Below are positions 45,878 through 56,202 of a stretch of DNA of 64,000 nt, in pieces. The stretch covers positions 84,608,677-84,672,676 of the forward strand of contig CM069441.1 in assembly GCA_035610835.1 (NCBI GenBank), in the 5' to 3' direction. Source of the DNA: Ophiura sarsii. Lineage: Eukaryota > Echinodermata > Ophiuroidea > Amphilepidida > Ophiuridae. The position numbers and the translations under genes were made by a program. Within the stretch, counting starts at the first letter, position 1. Every line of letters begins with the position of its first letter. Below the pieces are notes generated by a model. That model did no database searches. It worked only from the letters and a program-made list of their open reading frames with translations, and was not told the origin of the DNA.

Positions 45878-46903
45878 ACGAACCTAATTTGGAGTAAAAT
45901 ATCATTGAAAATAGAAATTCTAAACTATAGTATTTGGCCAACGAATAGAAACACTTTTGGTTCTGTCAATGATGTGGTGTCCACACTGACAAAGAAACCA
46001 TATTAATTAGTTTAATTCGAATTCTGCATCAGCCCCACCCCACCCCACCCCACCCCACCCCACCCCCACCCCACCCCACCCCCACCCCACCCCACCCCCA
46101 CCCCACCCCACCCCCACCCCCACCCCACCCCACCCCCACCCCCACCCCCACCCCACCCCACACCACCCCACCCCACCACCATGAGATGGTACACAGACTT
46201 GATGGTGCGCCCTCTAATACCGCGATGTGGACTTTTACACTCATTTTATAGCTTGATCAGCACTGAGTCAAAACAAAATATTTTTCCGTCGAATTTCTGA
46301 TAATTTCATGGCCTGCGTTGGAAAATAATGCTATTGAAAGGAATAAGAAAATGGATGCTTGGAATAATATCATTTGCGCGAAACCCCTCCACCTCCAAAC
46401 GCTCTTCCTACATACATACCTCAGGGCCTACAATATCCCTGGAAATATTCTATGCTGCTCCTCCTCAAACTCCATGCATATTATTACGTTAGTTTAGTAG
46501 AAATGTTGAGGGCGGTTGAGACGAAATAATTGCAATCCTAGACCAGACGACGGTGGAAACGGATGTTGGCCGTGAATGTTAAATTCCTTTTGTGAATGCT
46601 ATGGGTTTGATCATACGATTTTTCTTTTAATCATCACATGTTAAAACTAAATTGTTTCATCCTAAACCCGTTGGAATTGTGTGGTAGGTTTTTTTTGAAA
46701 TCATCACATGTTGAAACTAAATTATTTCATCCTAAACCCATTGGAATTGGAAAATTTAACTCCGGTGCAAATATTCTGTTTACCCCTCCCCCCTCTACCC
46801 CCTACCCCCACCCCCCCCCCCCCCCCACCCCCACCACTCCTCATCATTCATGTCATTTCGAATTCTGTTGATTACGTTGCCTCGTAAATTACGTAATACA
46901 TTA
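45878..46903. other. CCACCCC minisatellite and short duplication, no gene
   Basis: 46034-46180 is almost pure CCACCCC/CCACCCCC repeat, giving a run of GGGG blocks on the minus strand. At 46640-46760 a 75-bp unit (ACTAAATTATTTCATCCTAAA) is duplicated; a relative lies upstream of Ly6 exon 1 at about 36027. A poly-C tract lies at about 46806-46826. Confidence 0.8.
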
Positions 46904-47614
46904 CAGGGTGAGTCAAAATATTCAGGCCCTGGTTTCATTGATTTTTTTAAACAAATTTAAAAACAAAAATGAATAGATTTAATGTGATGCATAAAATATA
47001 CATAATATGTAAGCTCCCTTATACTTATTTCGTTCACTTCGATCATTCCTAAATGGAAGATATTTGCAATTCCACAAAAGATGTGAAATCCAACTTGTTA
47101 TACTGTACGAGAGCACTGTGAAATTGATTCCAAATTTTGATTGTTATCAAACATATTATGTTTGATGCATTAGGCATATGTGCTTTATATGTGTTTAAAA
47201 TGAGAGAGTACACTGTTATAACGTTGGGCAATTATTTAGCGTTGGGTAAACTATGAACAACCCCGTTGTTGGGTAAATAATATTAACCAACTGTTGGTGA
47301 AATTTTACCCACGTGTTGTGTAATTAGCCAAAACTTTACCCAACCGTTGGGTAATTAGCCAACATTTTACCAAACGTTGGTAATTATTTACCCAACAACG
47401 GGGTTGTTCATAGTTGAACCAACGTTGGGTAAATTGTTTGCCCAACGTTCTCACAGTGTAATAGGCCTATTGTTTCATTTATGATAGATGAAAATTTCAT
47501 TTTTATAAGATTTCTTCGAAAGTTATATAACAATTACTCATAACCTGGCTACATTATAACCATGGATTCCGTGGAACACTGGAAAACGGGACCTGAATAT
47601 TTTGACTCACCCTC
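46904..47614. mobile_element. TA-flanked TIR element, CAGGGTGAGTCAAAATATTC ends
   Basis: Inverted ends CAGGGTGAGTCAAAATATTC and GAATATTTTGACTCACCCTC with TA outside both (46902-46903, 47615-47616). A second MITE (47211-47458) is nested inside. No transposase. Confidence 0.85.
47211..47458. mobile_element. Nested MITE, CACTGT ends with GTTGGGTAAA words
   Basis: Ends CACTGTTATAACGTTGGGCA and TGCCCAACGTTCTCACAGTG are inverted, and TA flanks both. The interior AACAACCCCGTTGTTGGGTA is mirrored. Related GTTGGGTAAA repeats occur in Ly6 gene B intron 2. Confidence 0.8.
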
Positions 47615-47768
47615 TACCTATAACACTATATAATACCCTGAATATTCGTGTACACGCCTTTGTCTGCCATCGTCTGTTCAATTTGCACGATTTGAAAGCA
47701 CATGTATTAACGGTTAATCTGAGTTGATTTTCCAATTCCGATGGTTTTTGATAAAAGTCATTTTGATA

Positions 47769-49170
47769 AATTATAAATATTTTAAACAGGTTCGCCGTCG
47801 GGGTAGAAAAGAGACAATAATGGGAAAACGATCTCGCCCGGGAATCGAACCAAGGATCTGTTGATTGCTTGTCAACTGCCTTGACCATTGGCGAACCTGT
47901 TTAAAATATTTATAATTTGTTTAATACCCGTCGTATATGCCTATTATTTCTATGTATTTTCCCTGTACAGGGAGGACGGCACTTGATTTACACTTGTATA
48001 GGCCCGAGCTACTCCGGGTAATACCGGGTAAGGAGACTGGGAAACGAGATCGCTTAGGTTTGACTTTCAGGTGCTTTACCATGCGAGGTCTTGTGGCCCA
48101 ATGGACAAGGCAGTTGACAAACAATCAACAGATCCTGGGTTCGATTCCCGGGCGAGATCATTTTCCCATTATTGTCTCTTTTCTACCCCGACGGCGAACC
48201 TGTTTAAAATATTTATAATTTGTTTGATACCCGTCGTATATTGCTTATTATTTCGATGTATTTTCCCTCTACAGGGAGGACGGCACTTGATTTACACTTG
48301 TATAGGCCCGAGCTACTCCGGGTAATACTTGTGGCAGGAGACTTGGAAACGAGATCGCTTAGGTTTGAATTTCAGATGCTTTACCATGCGAGGTCTTGTG
48401 GCCCAATGGACAAGGCAGTTGACAAGCAATCAACAGATCCTGGGTTCGATTCCCGGGCGAGATCGTTTTCCCATTATTGTCTCTTTTCTACCCCGACGGC
48501 GAACCTGTTTAAAATATTTATAATTTGTTTAATACCCGTCGTATATGCCTATTATTTCTATGTATTTTCCCTCTACAGGGAGGACGGCACTTGATTTACA
48601 CTTGTATAGGCCCGAGCTACTCCGGGTAATACTTGTGGCAGGAGACTTGGAAACGAGATCGCTTAGGTTTGAATTTCAGATGCTTTACCATGCGAGGTCT
48701 TGTGGCCCAATGGACAAGGCAGTTGACAAGCAATCAACAGATCCTGGGTTCGATTCCCGGGCGAGATCGTTTTCCCATTATTGTCTCTTTTCTACCCCGA
48801 CGGCGAACCTGTTTAAAATATTTATAATTTGTTTAATACCCGTCGTATATGCCTATTATTTCTATGTATTTTCCCTCTACAGGGAGGACGGCACTTGATT
48901 TACACTTGTATAGGCCCGAGCTACTCCGGGTAATACTTGTGGCAGGAGACTTGGAAACGAGATCGCTTAGGTTTGAATTTCAGATGCTTTACCATGCGAG
49001 GGTCTTGTGGCCCAATGGACAAGGCAGTTGACAAGCAATCAACAGATCCTGGGTTCGATTCCCGGGCGAGATCGTTTTCCCATTATTGTCTCTTTTCTAC
49101 CCCGACGGCGAACATGTTTAAAATATTTATAATTTGTTTAATACCCGTCGTATATGCCTATTATTTCTAT
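47769..49170. repeat. tRNA-Arg-like repeat array, about 304-bp period, with inverted first unit
   Basis: Four tRNA-like modules lie on the plus strand at 48087-48159, 48392-48464, 48696-48768 and 49001-49073, about 304-305 bp apart. A truncated inverted one lies at 47830-47893. Each has box A TGGCCCAATGG and a perfect box B GGTTCGATTCC. The cloverleaf fits: acceptor GGTCTTG/CGAGATC, anticodon stem GTTGA/TCAAC, T stem CTGGG/CCCGG. Body and box A resemble tRNA-Arg, but the anticodon loop CAAGCAA lacks U33, so it is not a normal tRNA. The linker is nearly identical in each unit (CTACAGGGAGGACGGCACTT). Overlapping frames of 60-124 codons are repeat translations. Confidence 0.85.
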
Positions 49171-49633
49171 GAATCATTTTGATGTTCAGCATGATGTTAT
49201 GTAAAATGTGGATTTTGTTTATGCGTTTCACCTGAATACAAATGGCAAATTTGGGCAAACCGTCATAATCTGTGCTACTTGAGTGAAACTCCACACGGTT
49301 GACTCCGTTTATACTTATTCCCATTGCTCTCTAGGGAGCACACCACTAATTCGGTTTCGAATCTCGCAAAGTCGCGGAGTAAAATTCCTGTTTTGGTTCT
49401 ACGAGTTCTATGAAATACAAATTAACAGTTTCTGCGAGAAAAATCAGTGAGGTAGTTGAGCTTAAATGTATTTTTCGTCAGCCACAGCCGGTTTACATAG
49501 GTGCTTCCAACGCGCCTCTCAGGAGCGGAGGATATAAGTGACGAATATGGTGTGCTCTTTATTGACAACCTATAGCAAATAAAGTAATGTTGTATTTAAG
49601 ATGAAATCATATTAATTCATACCAAATATCATA
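49171..49633. other. No gene recognised
   Basis: Non-repetitive spacer between the tRNA-like array and a mariner-type end. Short frames carry no domain. Confidence 0.5.
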
Positions 49634-49760
49634 CGAGGGGTATCAAAAAGTTTTTGAAATCACCCAGAAGTGATATATAGGCCTATCGATAAAATCTTGT
49701 CAGTGTAATCACTGGTCTTTAAAAACATTATGGTGCAAAAATGGTCTCATAAGTATGTTT
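49634..49760 (+). mobile_element. Solitary mariner-type end
   Basis: TACGAGGGGTATCAAAAAGT followed by TGGTGCAAAAATGGTC resembles a mariner 5' end. No matching right end is visible, so it is a relic. Confidence 0.5.
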
Positions 49761-49784
49761 ACTTTTTATACAGGTGGCGCTAGA

Positions 49785-49895
49785 TACCAAGGCCATGTAA
49801 ATCAATGACATCTCCCAACGGTGCTGTGTACATGGTAAACGATAATGGTCCAAAAACTGATCCTTGTGGGTAGCCTTCCAGAGGAGTATGAGGCT
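49785..49895 (-). pseudogene. LINE reverse-transcriptase fragment (minus)
   Basis: On the minus strand the frame reads EGYPQGSVFGPLSFTMY then TAPLGDVIDLHGLGI. This is the conserved block before the catalytic YADD motif in CR1/L2-type reverse transcriptases. Only about 35 codons remain. Confidence 0.75.
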
Positions 49896-49980
49896 TATGC
49901 ATTTTGTCATTTACAGAGATAAATTGAGACCTACGAGTGACAAATGACAAAAATTTTTAAAAAAATCTGAGCCTAATATT

Positions 49981-50035
49981 CTTCTGGAAGGCGTCCCACA
50001 AGAATCAGTTATTGGACCATTATAATTAACCATGT
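49981..50035 (+). pseudogene. LINE reverse-transcriptase fragment (plus)
   Basis: LEGVPQESVIGPL on the plus strand is the same block as in the fragment just upstream, in opposite orientation and ending in a stop. The two are inverted fragments from related LINEs. Confidence 0.65.
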
Positions 50036-50052
50036 AGGCCTACACATCATGT

Positions 50053-50380
50053 TATGACATTTGTAGGATCTTGTTATACATGTATTTATAGTTGATATAA
50101 GGGCATAGTGATAGTGTTATCATAAGGGCATAGCATACTGTAAATGTGGAAATTTTCCCGCTACATTAATGTTCGCGCTCCAAGCAGCTACCGCGAAAAT
50201 AAAGATACTTATTGAATTTGAACACCATATTTGGAATCACTATAGGAAATGCATTTAAATAAATACAATGCCTATAGTATTAGTTCAGTAACCCTTGAGA
50301 TAAACTTTGACAGTTAGGAAAAGTTTCTGAAAAATCTGCTTTGTACATGGTAAAATTAATAGCAGTATGAAAAGTGTTAC
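50053..50380. repeat. Dispersed repeat copy 2 and decayed TTAA-type MITE
   Basis: 50053-50205 matches 29018-29168. From 50224 to 50380 the sequence ATATTTGGAATCACTATAGG continues like the CTTTCCACGCGGC MITE, with a degraded end (AGTATGAAAAGTGTTA). Confidence 0.7.
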
Positions 50381-50689
50381 TAAAGCTCTTATCTTGTGAC
50401 CCTGATGACTGGCTGATGAGAAAAATACCCCCATACTACGAGGGGCATTCAATAAATACCTGCAACCATTGAAAATCTCTGAACCGTGACACGTGTCAGT
50501 AAAATAAACTTATGATACTTTAACTGTAAGTCTTACTCTTTTCTCACAGACATTTTCAAAACACGTAGGTCATTTTTATCATTACATTTCAGCACTGTGA
50601 ATACCGTGATCTCTCAGGGCACTGGTTAGGGAATTAAATGTTACAATGGCGGGAAATTTGAAAGACAAGTTTATGGATAATTGAGATTT

Positions 50690-50850
50690 TCATTTTTCAA
50701 AACCAGTAATTTACTCACGATTGACAGTTTCGTGTGTTGTGGTCTACACACTTCCTCAGAATAACCTCTTCTGATCCGTACTGCTTCCGGTTGAGGGCGC
50801 TGTTACGGTGATCAGTGGGTCCAGACGACGCTGGACATAGGCGTATTCAC
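50690..50850 (-). pseudogene. Penelope-like element 3' end
   Basis: On the minus strand, LDPLITVTAPSTGSSTDQKR precedes a stop and a CTGAGGAAG tail. The DPL block matches the YDPL end of the GIY-YIG region at 32700. Only the terminal codons and 3' UTR are left. Confidence 0.6.
50727..50759 (-). ncRNA. Hammerhead-like motif in Penelope tail, copy 3
   Basis: On the minus strand: CTGAGGA, A, stem GTGTGT, eight-base loop AGACCACA, ACACAC, GAAAC. The flanking boxes equal those at 32581 and 33243, but the stem sequence is entirely different and still pairs. Stems I and III are unassigned. Confidence 0.4.
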
Positions 50851-51090
50851 GAGTATTCAGGTTAAAATATGCGAACGAGGTTACGTGATCAAGTGAATGG
50901 GACGACCGCTTAACAACGGTTTAAATTCAAAAAATAGCATTTACAATTGGGATGATTAGCCATCCCGAACGGTTTTGGATTTGAAAATTTTTCTTCTAAC
51001 CTATGATGAATTTTATGGGGTCATATAATCAAAATCCATTGTTACATTGAAACCAACGGAAATTCAAAATTAACGGCAGATCGTAGCCAC

Positions 51091-51420
51091 CGTCGTCTAT
51101 GGCACGCCGTTTGGGTCAAAATTAACATTGTTTTTGTATATCAATTTGTGTTTTACATAGTTTTTTTTGTACATCAATTTGTGTTTTACATGTGGTTATT
51201 TTTAATATCAATTTGTGTTTTATACATGTTTTTTTTTTGTATATTAATTTGTGTTTATATGTATCGTTTTTTGTACATTAATATGTGTTTTATCTATTTT
51301 TTATATATCAATTTGTGTTTATATGTGTTGTTTTGTATAGCAATTTGTGTTTTTACGTGTCTTTTTTTGTATATCAATTTGTGTTTTGACGTGTCGATTT
51401 TTGAAAAACGCAAAACGACT
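51091..51420 (+). repeat. Penelope tail repeat, left arm (TTTTTGTATATCAATTTGTG units)
   Basis: Begins TATGGCACGCCGTTTGGGTC, then about nine 28-bp units of TTTTTGTATATCAATTTGTG. An inverted copy lies at 54270-54590. In the right copy the unit tail directly follows Penelope C-terminal coding, so these units look like a tandemly repeated 3' UTR. Confidence 0.8.
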
Positions 51421-51776
51421 GGTAAATTAGTTTAAACAAACACAAAATCGTATAGACACTGCAAAACGACCGGCACAGTAGTGTATACAAACACGAAATG
51501 ATATAAACACAGAATGATATCAACACAAAACGGTCAACACAAAACGATCGACACAAAACGATCGACACAAACTTACTTGCCAAAGAGGTCAAAATCCACG
51601 TGACTAGAGTTACGAGCTGTAAATAACAGCAGTCCGCAAAATGCACAGAATTTAAATTATTTGGGGAAAATATTTTTGTTCTCGAACTTTTGAGTTGAAT
51701 AAGCCTATGTTTGTGAACCAGAATGGCGAGGTGGAGTAGCGTAGACCAGATGGGCGGTGCAACCATGTGAATTTTG

Positions 51777-52450
51777 TGATAGGGGGTTGTGAGGTGGGGG
51801 TAGGGAGGGTGTTTGTGATGTGATGGGGATGGTATTTGTGGTTGGGGAGGGGTTAGTGGTGGGGGTTGTGGTGGAGGGCAAGGGTTTGTGGTGGGGAAGG
51901 GGGATGGTGGCGTGGATGCATTGGGGAAGGGTTAGCCTATAGGGTGGCGGGAAGGGTGTGTGGAGGGTTTTTGTGAATGGGAGGGGATGGTGTTGTGGTG
52001 GGGAGGGTGTTGTGGTGGGGAAGGGGTGGGGGATTGTGATGGTAAAGGGGTTGTGGTAGCATGGGGTGGGGAGGGTTTTTTGAGTTGGAGGGGTTTTGTA
52101 GTGGGGATGGGAAGGGGATGTGGTTTGGAATGAGGGGTTGTGATGGGGAGGGGGTTGTGGATGAATGGGGTGGGGAAGGTATGCCTATGGGTGGGGTGGG
52201 TAGAGTGTTTGTGGTTGGAGAGGGGTTTTGTGTTGGGGGAGGGGTTTATATTTGTGTTGGGGGAGGGGTTTTGTGGAGGGGAAGGGGAGAGGGTTTGTGG
52301 TGGGGAAGGGGGATGGTGGCGTGGATGCCGGGGTGGGAAGGGTTGGCCATGGGGTGAGGTGGGAAGGGTGTTAAATTTGTGGTGGTGGGTGGTTTTGGTG
52401 GAAGGTTTTGGTGAATGGGAGGGGAGGGGTTGTGGTGGAGATGGGAAGGG
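51777..52450. repeat. G-rich minisatellite on the plus strand
   Basis: Units such as GGGGTTGTGGTGGGGA are repeated with strong strand asymmetry over about 670 bp. A larger block (GGTTTGTGGTGGGGAAGGGG then ATGGTGGCGTGGATGC) occurs twice, about 390 bp apart. Long frames on both strands follow from the composition. Confidence 0.85.
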
Positions 52451-54269
52451 GTGGGGGTTTCTGAGAAAATGTAATTTATCAAGATTGAATTTACGAACTT
52501 TTGCCGAATAGTTCAAATGGCGCGTTTGCGTGAAAAATAACTTTTTGTGGTGTCGGATTTTGAACTTAAAAATTCGACTTCGTAAAATCAATGTTCGTTT
52601 CTTGGTTAAAATAAGTATGTTATTATCTTTCTTTATTAACTGAGGGGCAATTGATACTGGTAATTTGTTCTTGCGTTGATTTCCGTGACATTTTGGTGGG
52701 GATGTTTTGCAAGTTGTCGATCGTCTGTTTGGGGATACCCCCTTCGCTTTGTTATTGCGGACATCGTTGTAATCACCGGGGGAATCCCCTACTGGAGCAC
52801 CACACCAAATATCTTTCTCATTGAAATACGTGTAAAAGTGCCATATTTCAAGACACCTTTATGGCATACTTGTCACCTATGACCATTTTCAGTAACATCT
52901 CAACTTTAATTAAAGCCTTGTTTCATGAGGGGTTATTAACCTAAATTTCCCGCTACGGACCTGCACACAGCGCCCTCACTTTTTCACGTTTTCTGGCATG
53001 CCTGTTCACCATTTAGGCAGGCGCTTACGCCAAGAGCGGAAATCCCGGAGGGATGGGGGGGGGGATATATCCTTTTGACCTGGGGGTGGTCAATGTAGCC
53101 TAATCATCCCCCCCCCCCCCCTGATTTTTCACATCTACAAAAAAAAGGGGAAAAGGGGGGGAAAAAAGGAAAAAAAGAAAGAAAAAAAGGGGGGAAAAGG
53201 AGGAAAAAGAGGAAGGCGGGCAGGGAGGCATGCAAGGGACATAAGAACGTTTGGAGTTTATTGTACGTTGGTCAGGATACATACGCGTACGTACTAGAAC
53301 GTTGACTAGAATCCATATTTTGGAGGTAACTAATTAACTTCTTTGTGGCATAGGCCTATCTGCCTATTTAAAAAGCCAATATTGATCAGAAATAAAGTGA
53401 TTGCTTTTCAATAAAATATTGGTCAAAAGTAGACACACCAAATCGCACCAAATGGGTTCGAAAATTAAAAAAAAAATCCAATTCTCAAAATCCCCCTGTT
53501 CGAGCTTTTAAACCATACTAAAATCAAGAATATATCAGTATATTGCTCAACTTCTTTCGTGCATTGATAAAAAACAAAATATTTATTGAAAATGAAGTGA
53601 TGGCTTTTCAATACAATATTGGTCAAAAGTATACACCAGATCGCACCAAATGAGTTTGAAAATTGAATTTTTTTCTACTTCTGAGGGGGCCACATCCCCC
53701 CTCAGACACCCCCCTGTCCGAGCATAGCTCGGAGTGCGGTGCTGCGCACCGCATAGATGGTACCAGCTCAATTTCATTTTTTGGGGGCCACACTTATCAT
53801 CCCCCCGACACCTAACAAGAAATTTCCGCCCCTGGCTTACACCCTGGGCACTATTTAGGTCGATAAATTAAAAATATCGTATTTTATCGTTTAGGTGCAT
53901 TCGTTCATTTAAATACAAACGTACCATCCCCGGAGAAACAAATTGCCCGAAAACCTCACATTTACAAGACTAGTCTTCGTGATTTTCCGGAACTACTACA
54001 GGATTACACGAATTGCGCATTGATTTGGTGCAGTGCTCCCTTGACGGAGCATGACGACATTCACAGCACGTAGGACTGCTCACGTGATTTCTGACTCATT
54101 TCGCGTATTCGGTTTTTGTTGTGTATATGTTGTTGTGTTTGCATCCCGTTGCGTTGTACACATGTCGTTGCGTTGTACACATGTCGCGGTTTGCTTGAAC
54201 TAATTTTCCAAGGCTGTTTTCATTGTGTGTTTTCAGATAGTGTTCTATTGGTATTTTGATGTAGAAACA
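52451..54269. other. No gene; homopurine tract and direct duplication
   Basis: 53138-53215 is nearly pure purine (AAAAGGGGGGAAAAAAGG) after a poly-C run. A segment containing TATTGGTCAAAAGTA and ACCAAAT is duplicated at about 53385-53500 and 53580-53690. Confidence 0.6.
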
Positions 54270-54740
54270 CAAATTAATGTACACAAAAAAACCGACACGT
54301 CAATTTGATATACAAAACAAAATGACACATATAAACACAAATTGATATACAAAAAAATAGGTAAAAACACATAATAATGTACAAAAAACGATACATGATA
54401 AACACAAATTGATATACAAAAAAAAATGTATAGAACACAAATAGATATTAAAAAAAAAACACATGTGAAACACAAATTGATATACAAAAAAAAAATGTAA
54501 AACACAAATTGATATACACAAAAAATAATGTAAAAACTCAAATTGATATACAAAAAAAATGTTAATTTTGACCCAAACGGCGTGCCATAGTCGTCTGAGT
54601 GGGTCGTAGACATGACTTAGAAAATGGGCCCCGTCGTCTCTGTTCATAGTGTCGGGTGCCTTCCGTCGAATCCAAATGGCTTCGCGGACGCGTCGCGTTT
54701 GTGGTTTGTCCTCCTTACAAAGGATTGTAAGGAGGACCTA
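54270..54740 (-). pseudogene. Penelope-like GIY-YIG C-terminal fragment with repeated 3' UTR
   Basis: The minus-strand sequence around 54600-54700 gives IWIRRK, then MNRDDGAHFLSHVYDPL, matching the C-terminal block at 32700. It runs into TATGGCACGCCGTTTGGGTC and about ten TTTTTGTATATCAATTTG units down to 54270. Only the last 30 or so residues are present. Confidence 0.75.
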
Positions 54741-55190
54741 CAATCTATCTAAGGAGGACCTACAATCTAACCTATCTAAGCATGAACTGACGGAACCGCA
54801 GACCAGTGTGCACGCCAAGGGTCTCAATTTCTCTCCATCCCCTACGATGATTACATCGTGGCCACTGAGTTGGCGTGCAAGAAATTACCCAGCAATGAAG
54901 CAACCGTGTTACGTTCAGAAATGGCTCAAGTTTTGCGTTCTTCAAAACCTCCTAAGTCGAACATTTCTAAAGCAGAGAGGAAGGCTATTCATGAACTAAA
55001 GAAGGAAAAAGATATCCTTATACTTCCGGCCGACAAAGAGGTAAATCTACTGTGTTAATGAATGTAGACGAATACGAGCAAAAGTTGAACAACATGCTTA
55101 GCGATGAGAAAACTTACGAGGTGCTCAAATCTGATCCTACTGCTAAATACAAAAGAGAACTACAGGCTGTAACAAAAAAAGTTATACAGT
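54741..55190 (+). pseudogene. Penelope-like reverse transcriptase, N-terminal fragment
   Basis: Across two frameshifts (about 54840 and 55041) the plus strand reads LSKHELTEPQTSVHAKGLNF, LACKKLPSNEATVLRSEMAQ, LKKEKDILILPADK, then STVLMNVDEYEQKLNNMLSD and EKTYEVLKSDPTAKY. LPADKG followed by V-M-N-x-x-D-Y is the characteristic N-terminal block of Penelope-like RTs. Sequence ends before the palm motifs. It abuts the minus-strand GIY-YIG fragment head to head. Confidence 0.85.
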
Positions 55191-55403
55191 TTTGAAAAAA
55201 ATATTAAAAATATCTCCTGTAGAATTTCTGTTTCAAGTTTTAATGGCCTGCAAGGGGAATTTTCTTAGCTTTCGAATAAGCTTTGAAATTTTCCGTGAGA
55301 AATGGGTAAGACTTACAGTTTAAGTATCATAAGTTTATTTTATTGACACATGTCACGGTTCAGAGATTTTCAATGATTGCAGGTATTTATTGAATGCCCC
55401 TCG

Positions 55404-56000
55404 TATGATACTACCAGTGCAATGCAGTGGGTATAAACCATAGATTTAAAATTCTATAATTTATAATTCTGTGGTATAAACAGATCTTCATTGTATGAGG
55501 TCGAAAGTCAGTGGAGTTATTATCCCTTGGTAGATTGTATCGAATTTCTGTATATTAAACGTCGTCAGTAATTGGTCTTCCTTTATTTACAATTGGAATT
55601 CCAGATATAAACTCGCTGTCTATTGGTTCGACCATTTCACTCAGAGTGTGCATTGCAATAGTGGACCAAATCACATGCTGTAGATATTAATGCGAGGCCT
55701 GTGGAGGTCTGTGATAAAGTACATGATTTTTTTAGTATACTTTACAACGTGGTTCCAAATCGTGCTGCCAATAGTCATCAGTTGACGCCCAATTACTCTG
55801 TCAGTAAACACTATATCTTTGGGCGATAAATATGGAGGCCAAGGGTTACTAATTCCTAAGAAACCATAGGCAGTGTTTTCGTCCAAAGAACCTAAAGGTA
55901 CATTAACAATAAGTCATGGTTCTAATTTGTTGACCAGTAACCGCGAATAACCAGTCTTGCCGTTGTTTAAGTGTTGACGTTCTTTCTATTTTCCCCGGTG
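55404..56000. other. No gene recognised upstream of the second Ly6 copy
   Basis: Non-coding spacer. Similarity with the region upstream of copy A begins at about 55992 (CCCCGGTGTTTGGTTTCGGT), marking the approximate left edge of the duplicated unit. Confidence 0.5.
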
Positions 56001-56076
56001 TTTGGTTTCGGTGTAGCCATATAGTACAATCTGAAGTAGGCCTACCTATGCGAGGCATAACACACATGCCTTGACC

Positions 56077-56202
56077 TATATAATATGTAACAGACGTCAT
56101 ACTACATATTTGATCAAATAATTTAACATTGTCCTGGTTCTGACGCGTATAATCTACTGAATCAACTTGACAGATCAAGTTTCAGCAATCAGCATACGAT
56201 AT
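56077..56202 (+). promoter_or_regulatory. Putative TATA box and non-coding first exon of Ly6 gene B
   Basis: TATATAAT at 56077-56084 lies at the position equivalent to TATAAAA in copy A. The downstream AGTTTCAGCAATCAGCATAC and the donor GATAT/GTGAGT at 56202 are conserved. The start site is inferred. Confidence 0.4.

Larger units (their letters stand above)
50439..55403. mobile_element. Composite segment bounded by mariner-type TIRs
   Basis: Ends CGAGGGGCATTCAATAAATA are inverted over about 110 bp (50439-50550 and 55293-55403) with TA outside both. The 5-kb interior contains at least three Penelope-like fragments and a G-rich minisatellite but no mariner transposase. Either a short mariner MITE received later insertions or the ends enclose captured sequence. 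Confidence 0.7.

Noticed and set aside
48087..49073. Four functional tRNA-Arg genes
   Set aside because: The cloverleaf fits, but position 33 is A rather than U and an extra base sits by the T arm; units lie in a homogenised repeat.
48220..49182. Plus-strand frames of 81-124 codons repeated in series
   Set aside because: They are translations of the tRNA-like 304-bp units, and shift frame with each unit because the period is not a multiple of three.
51932..52591. 219-codon minus-strand Pro/His/Thr-rich frame
   Set aside because: Low-complexity product of the G-rich minisatellite; both strands give long frames of matching composition.
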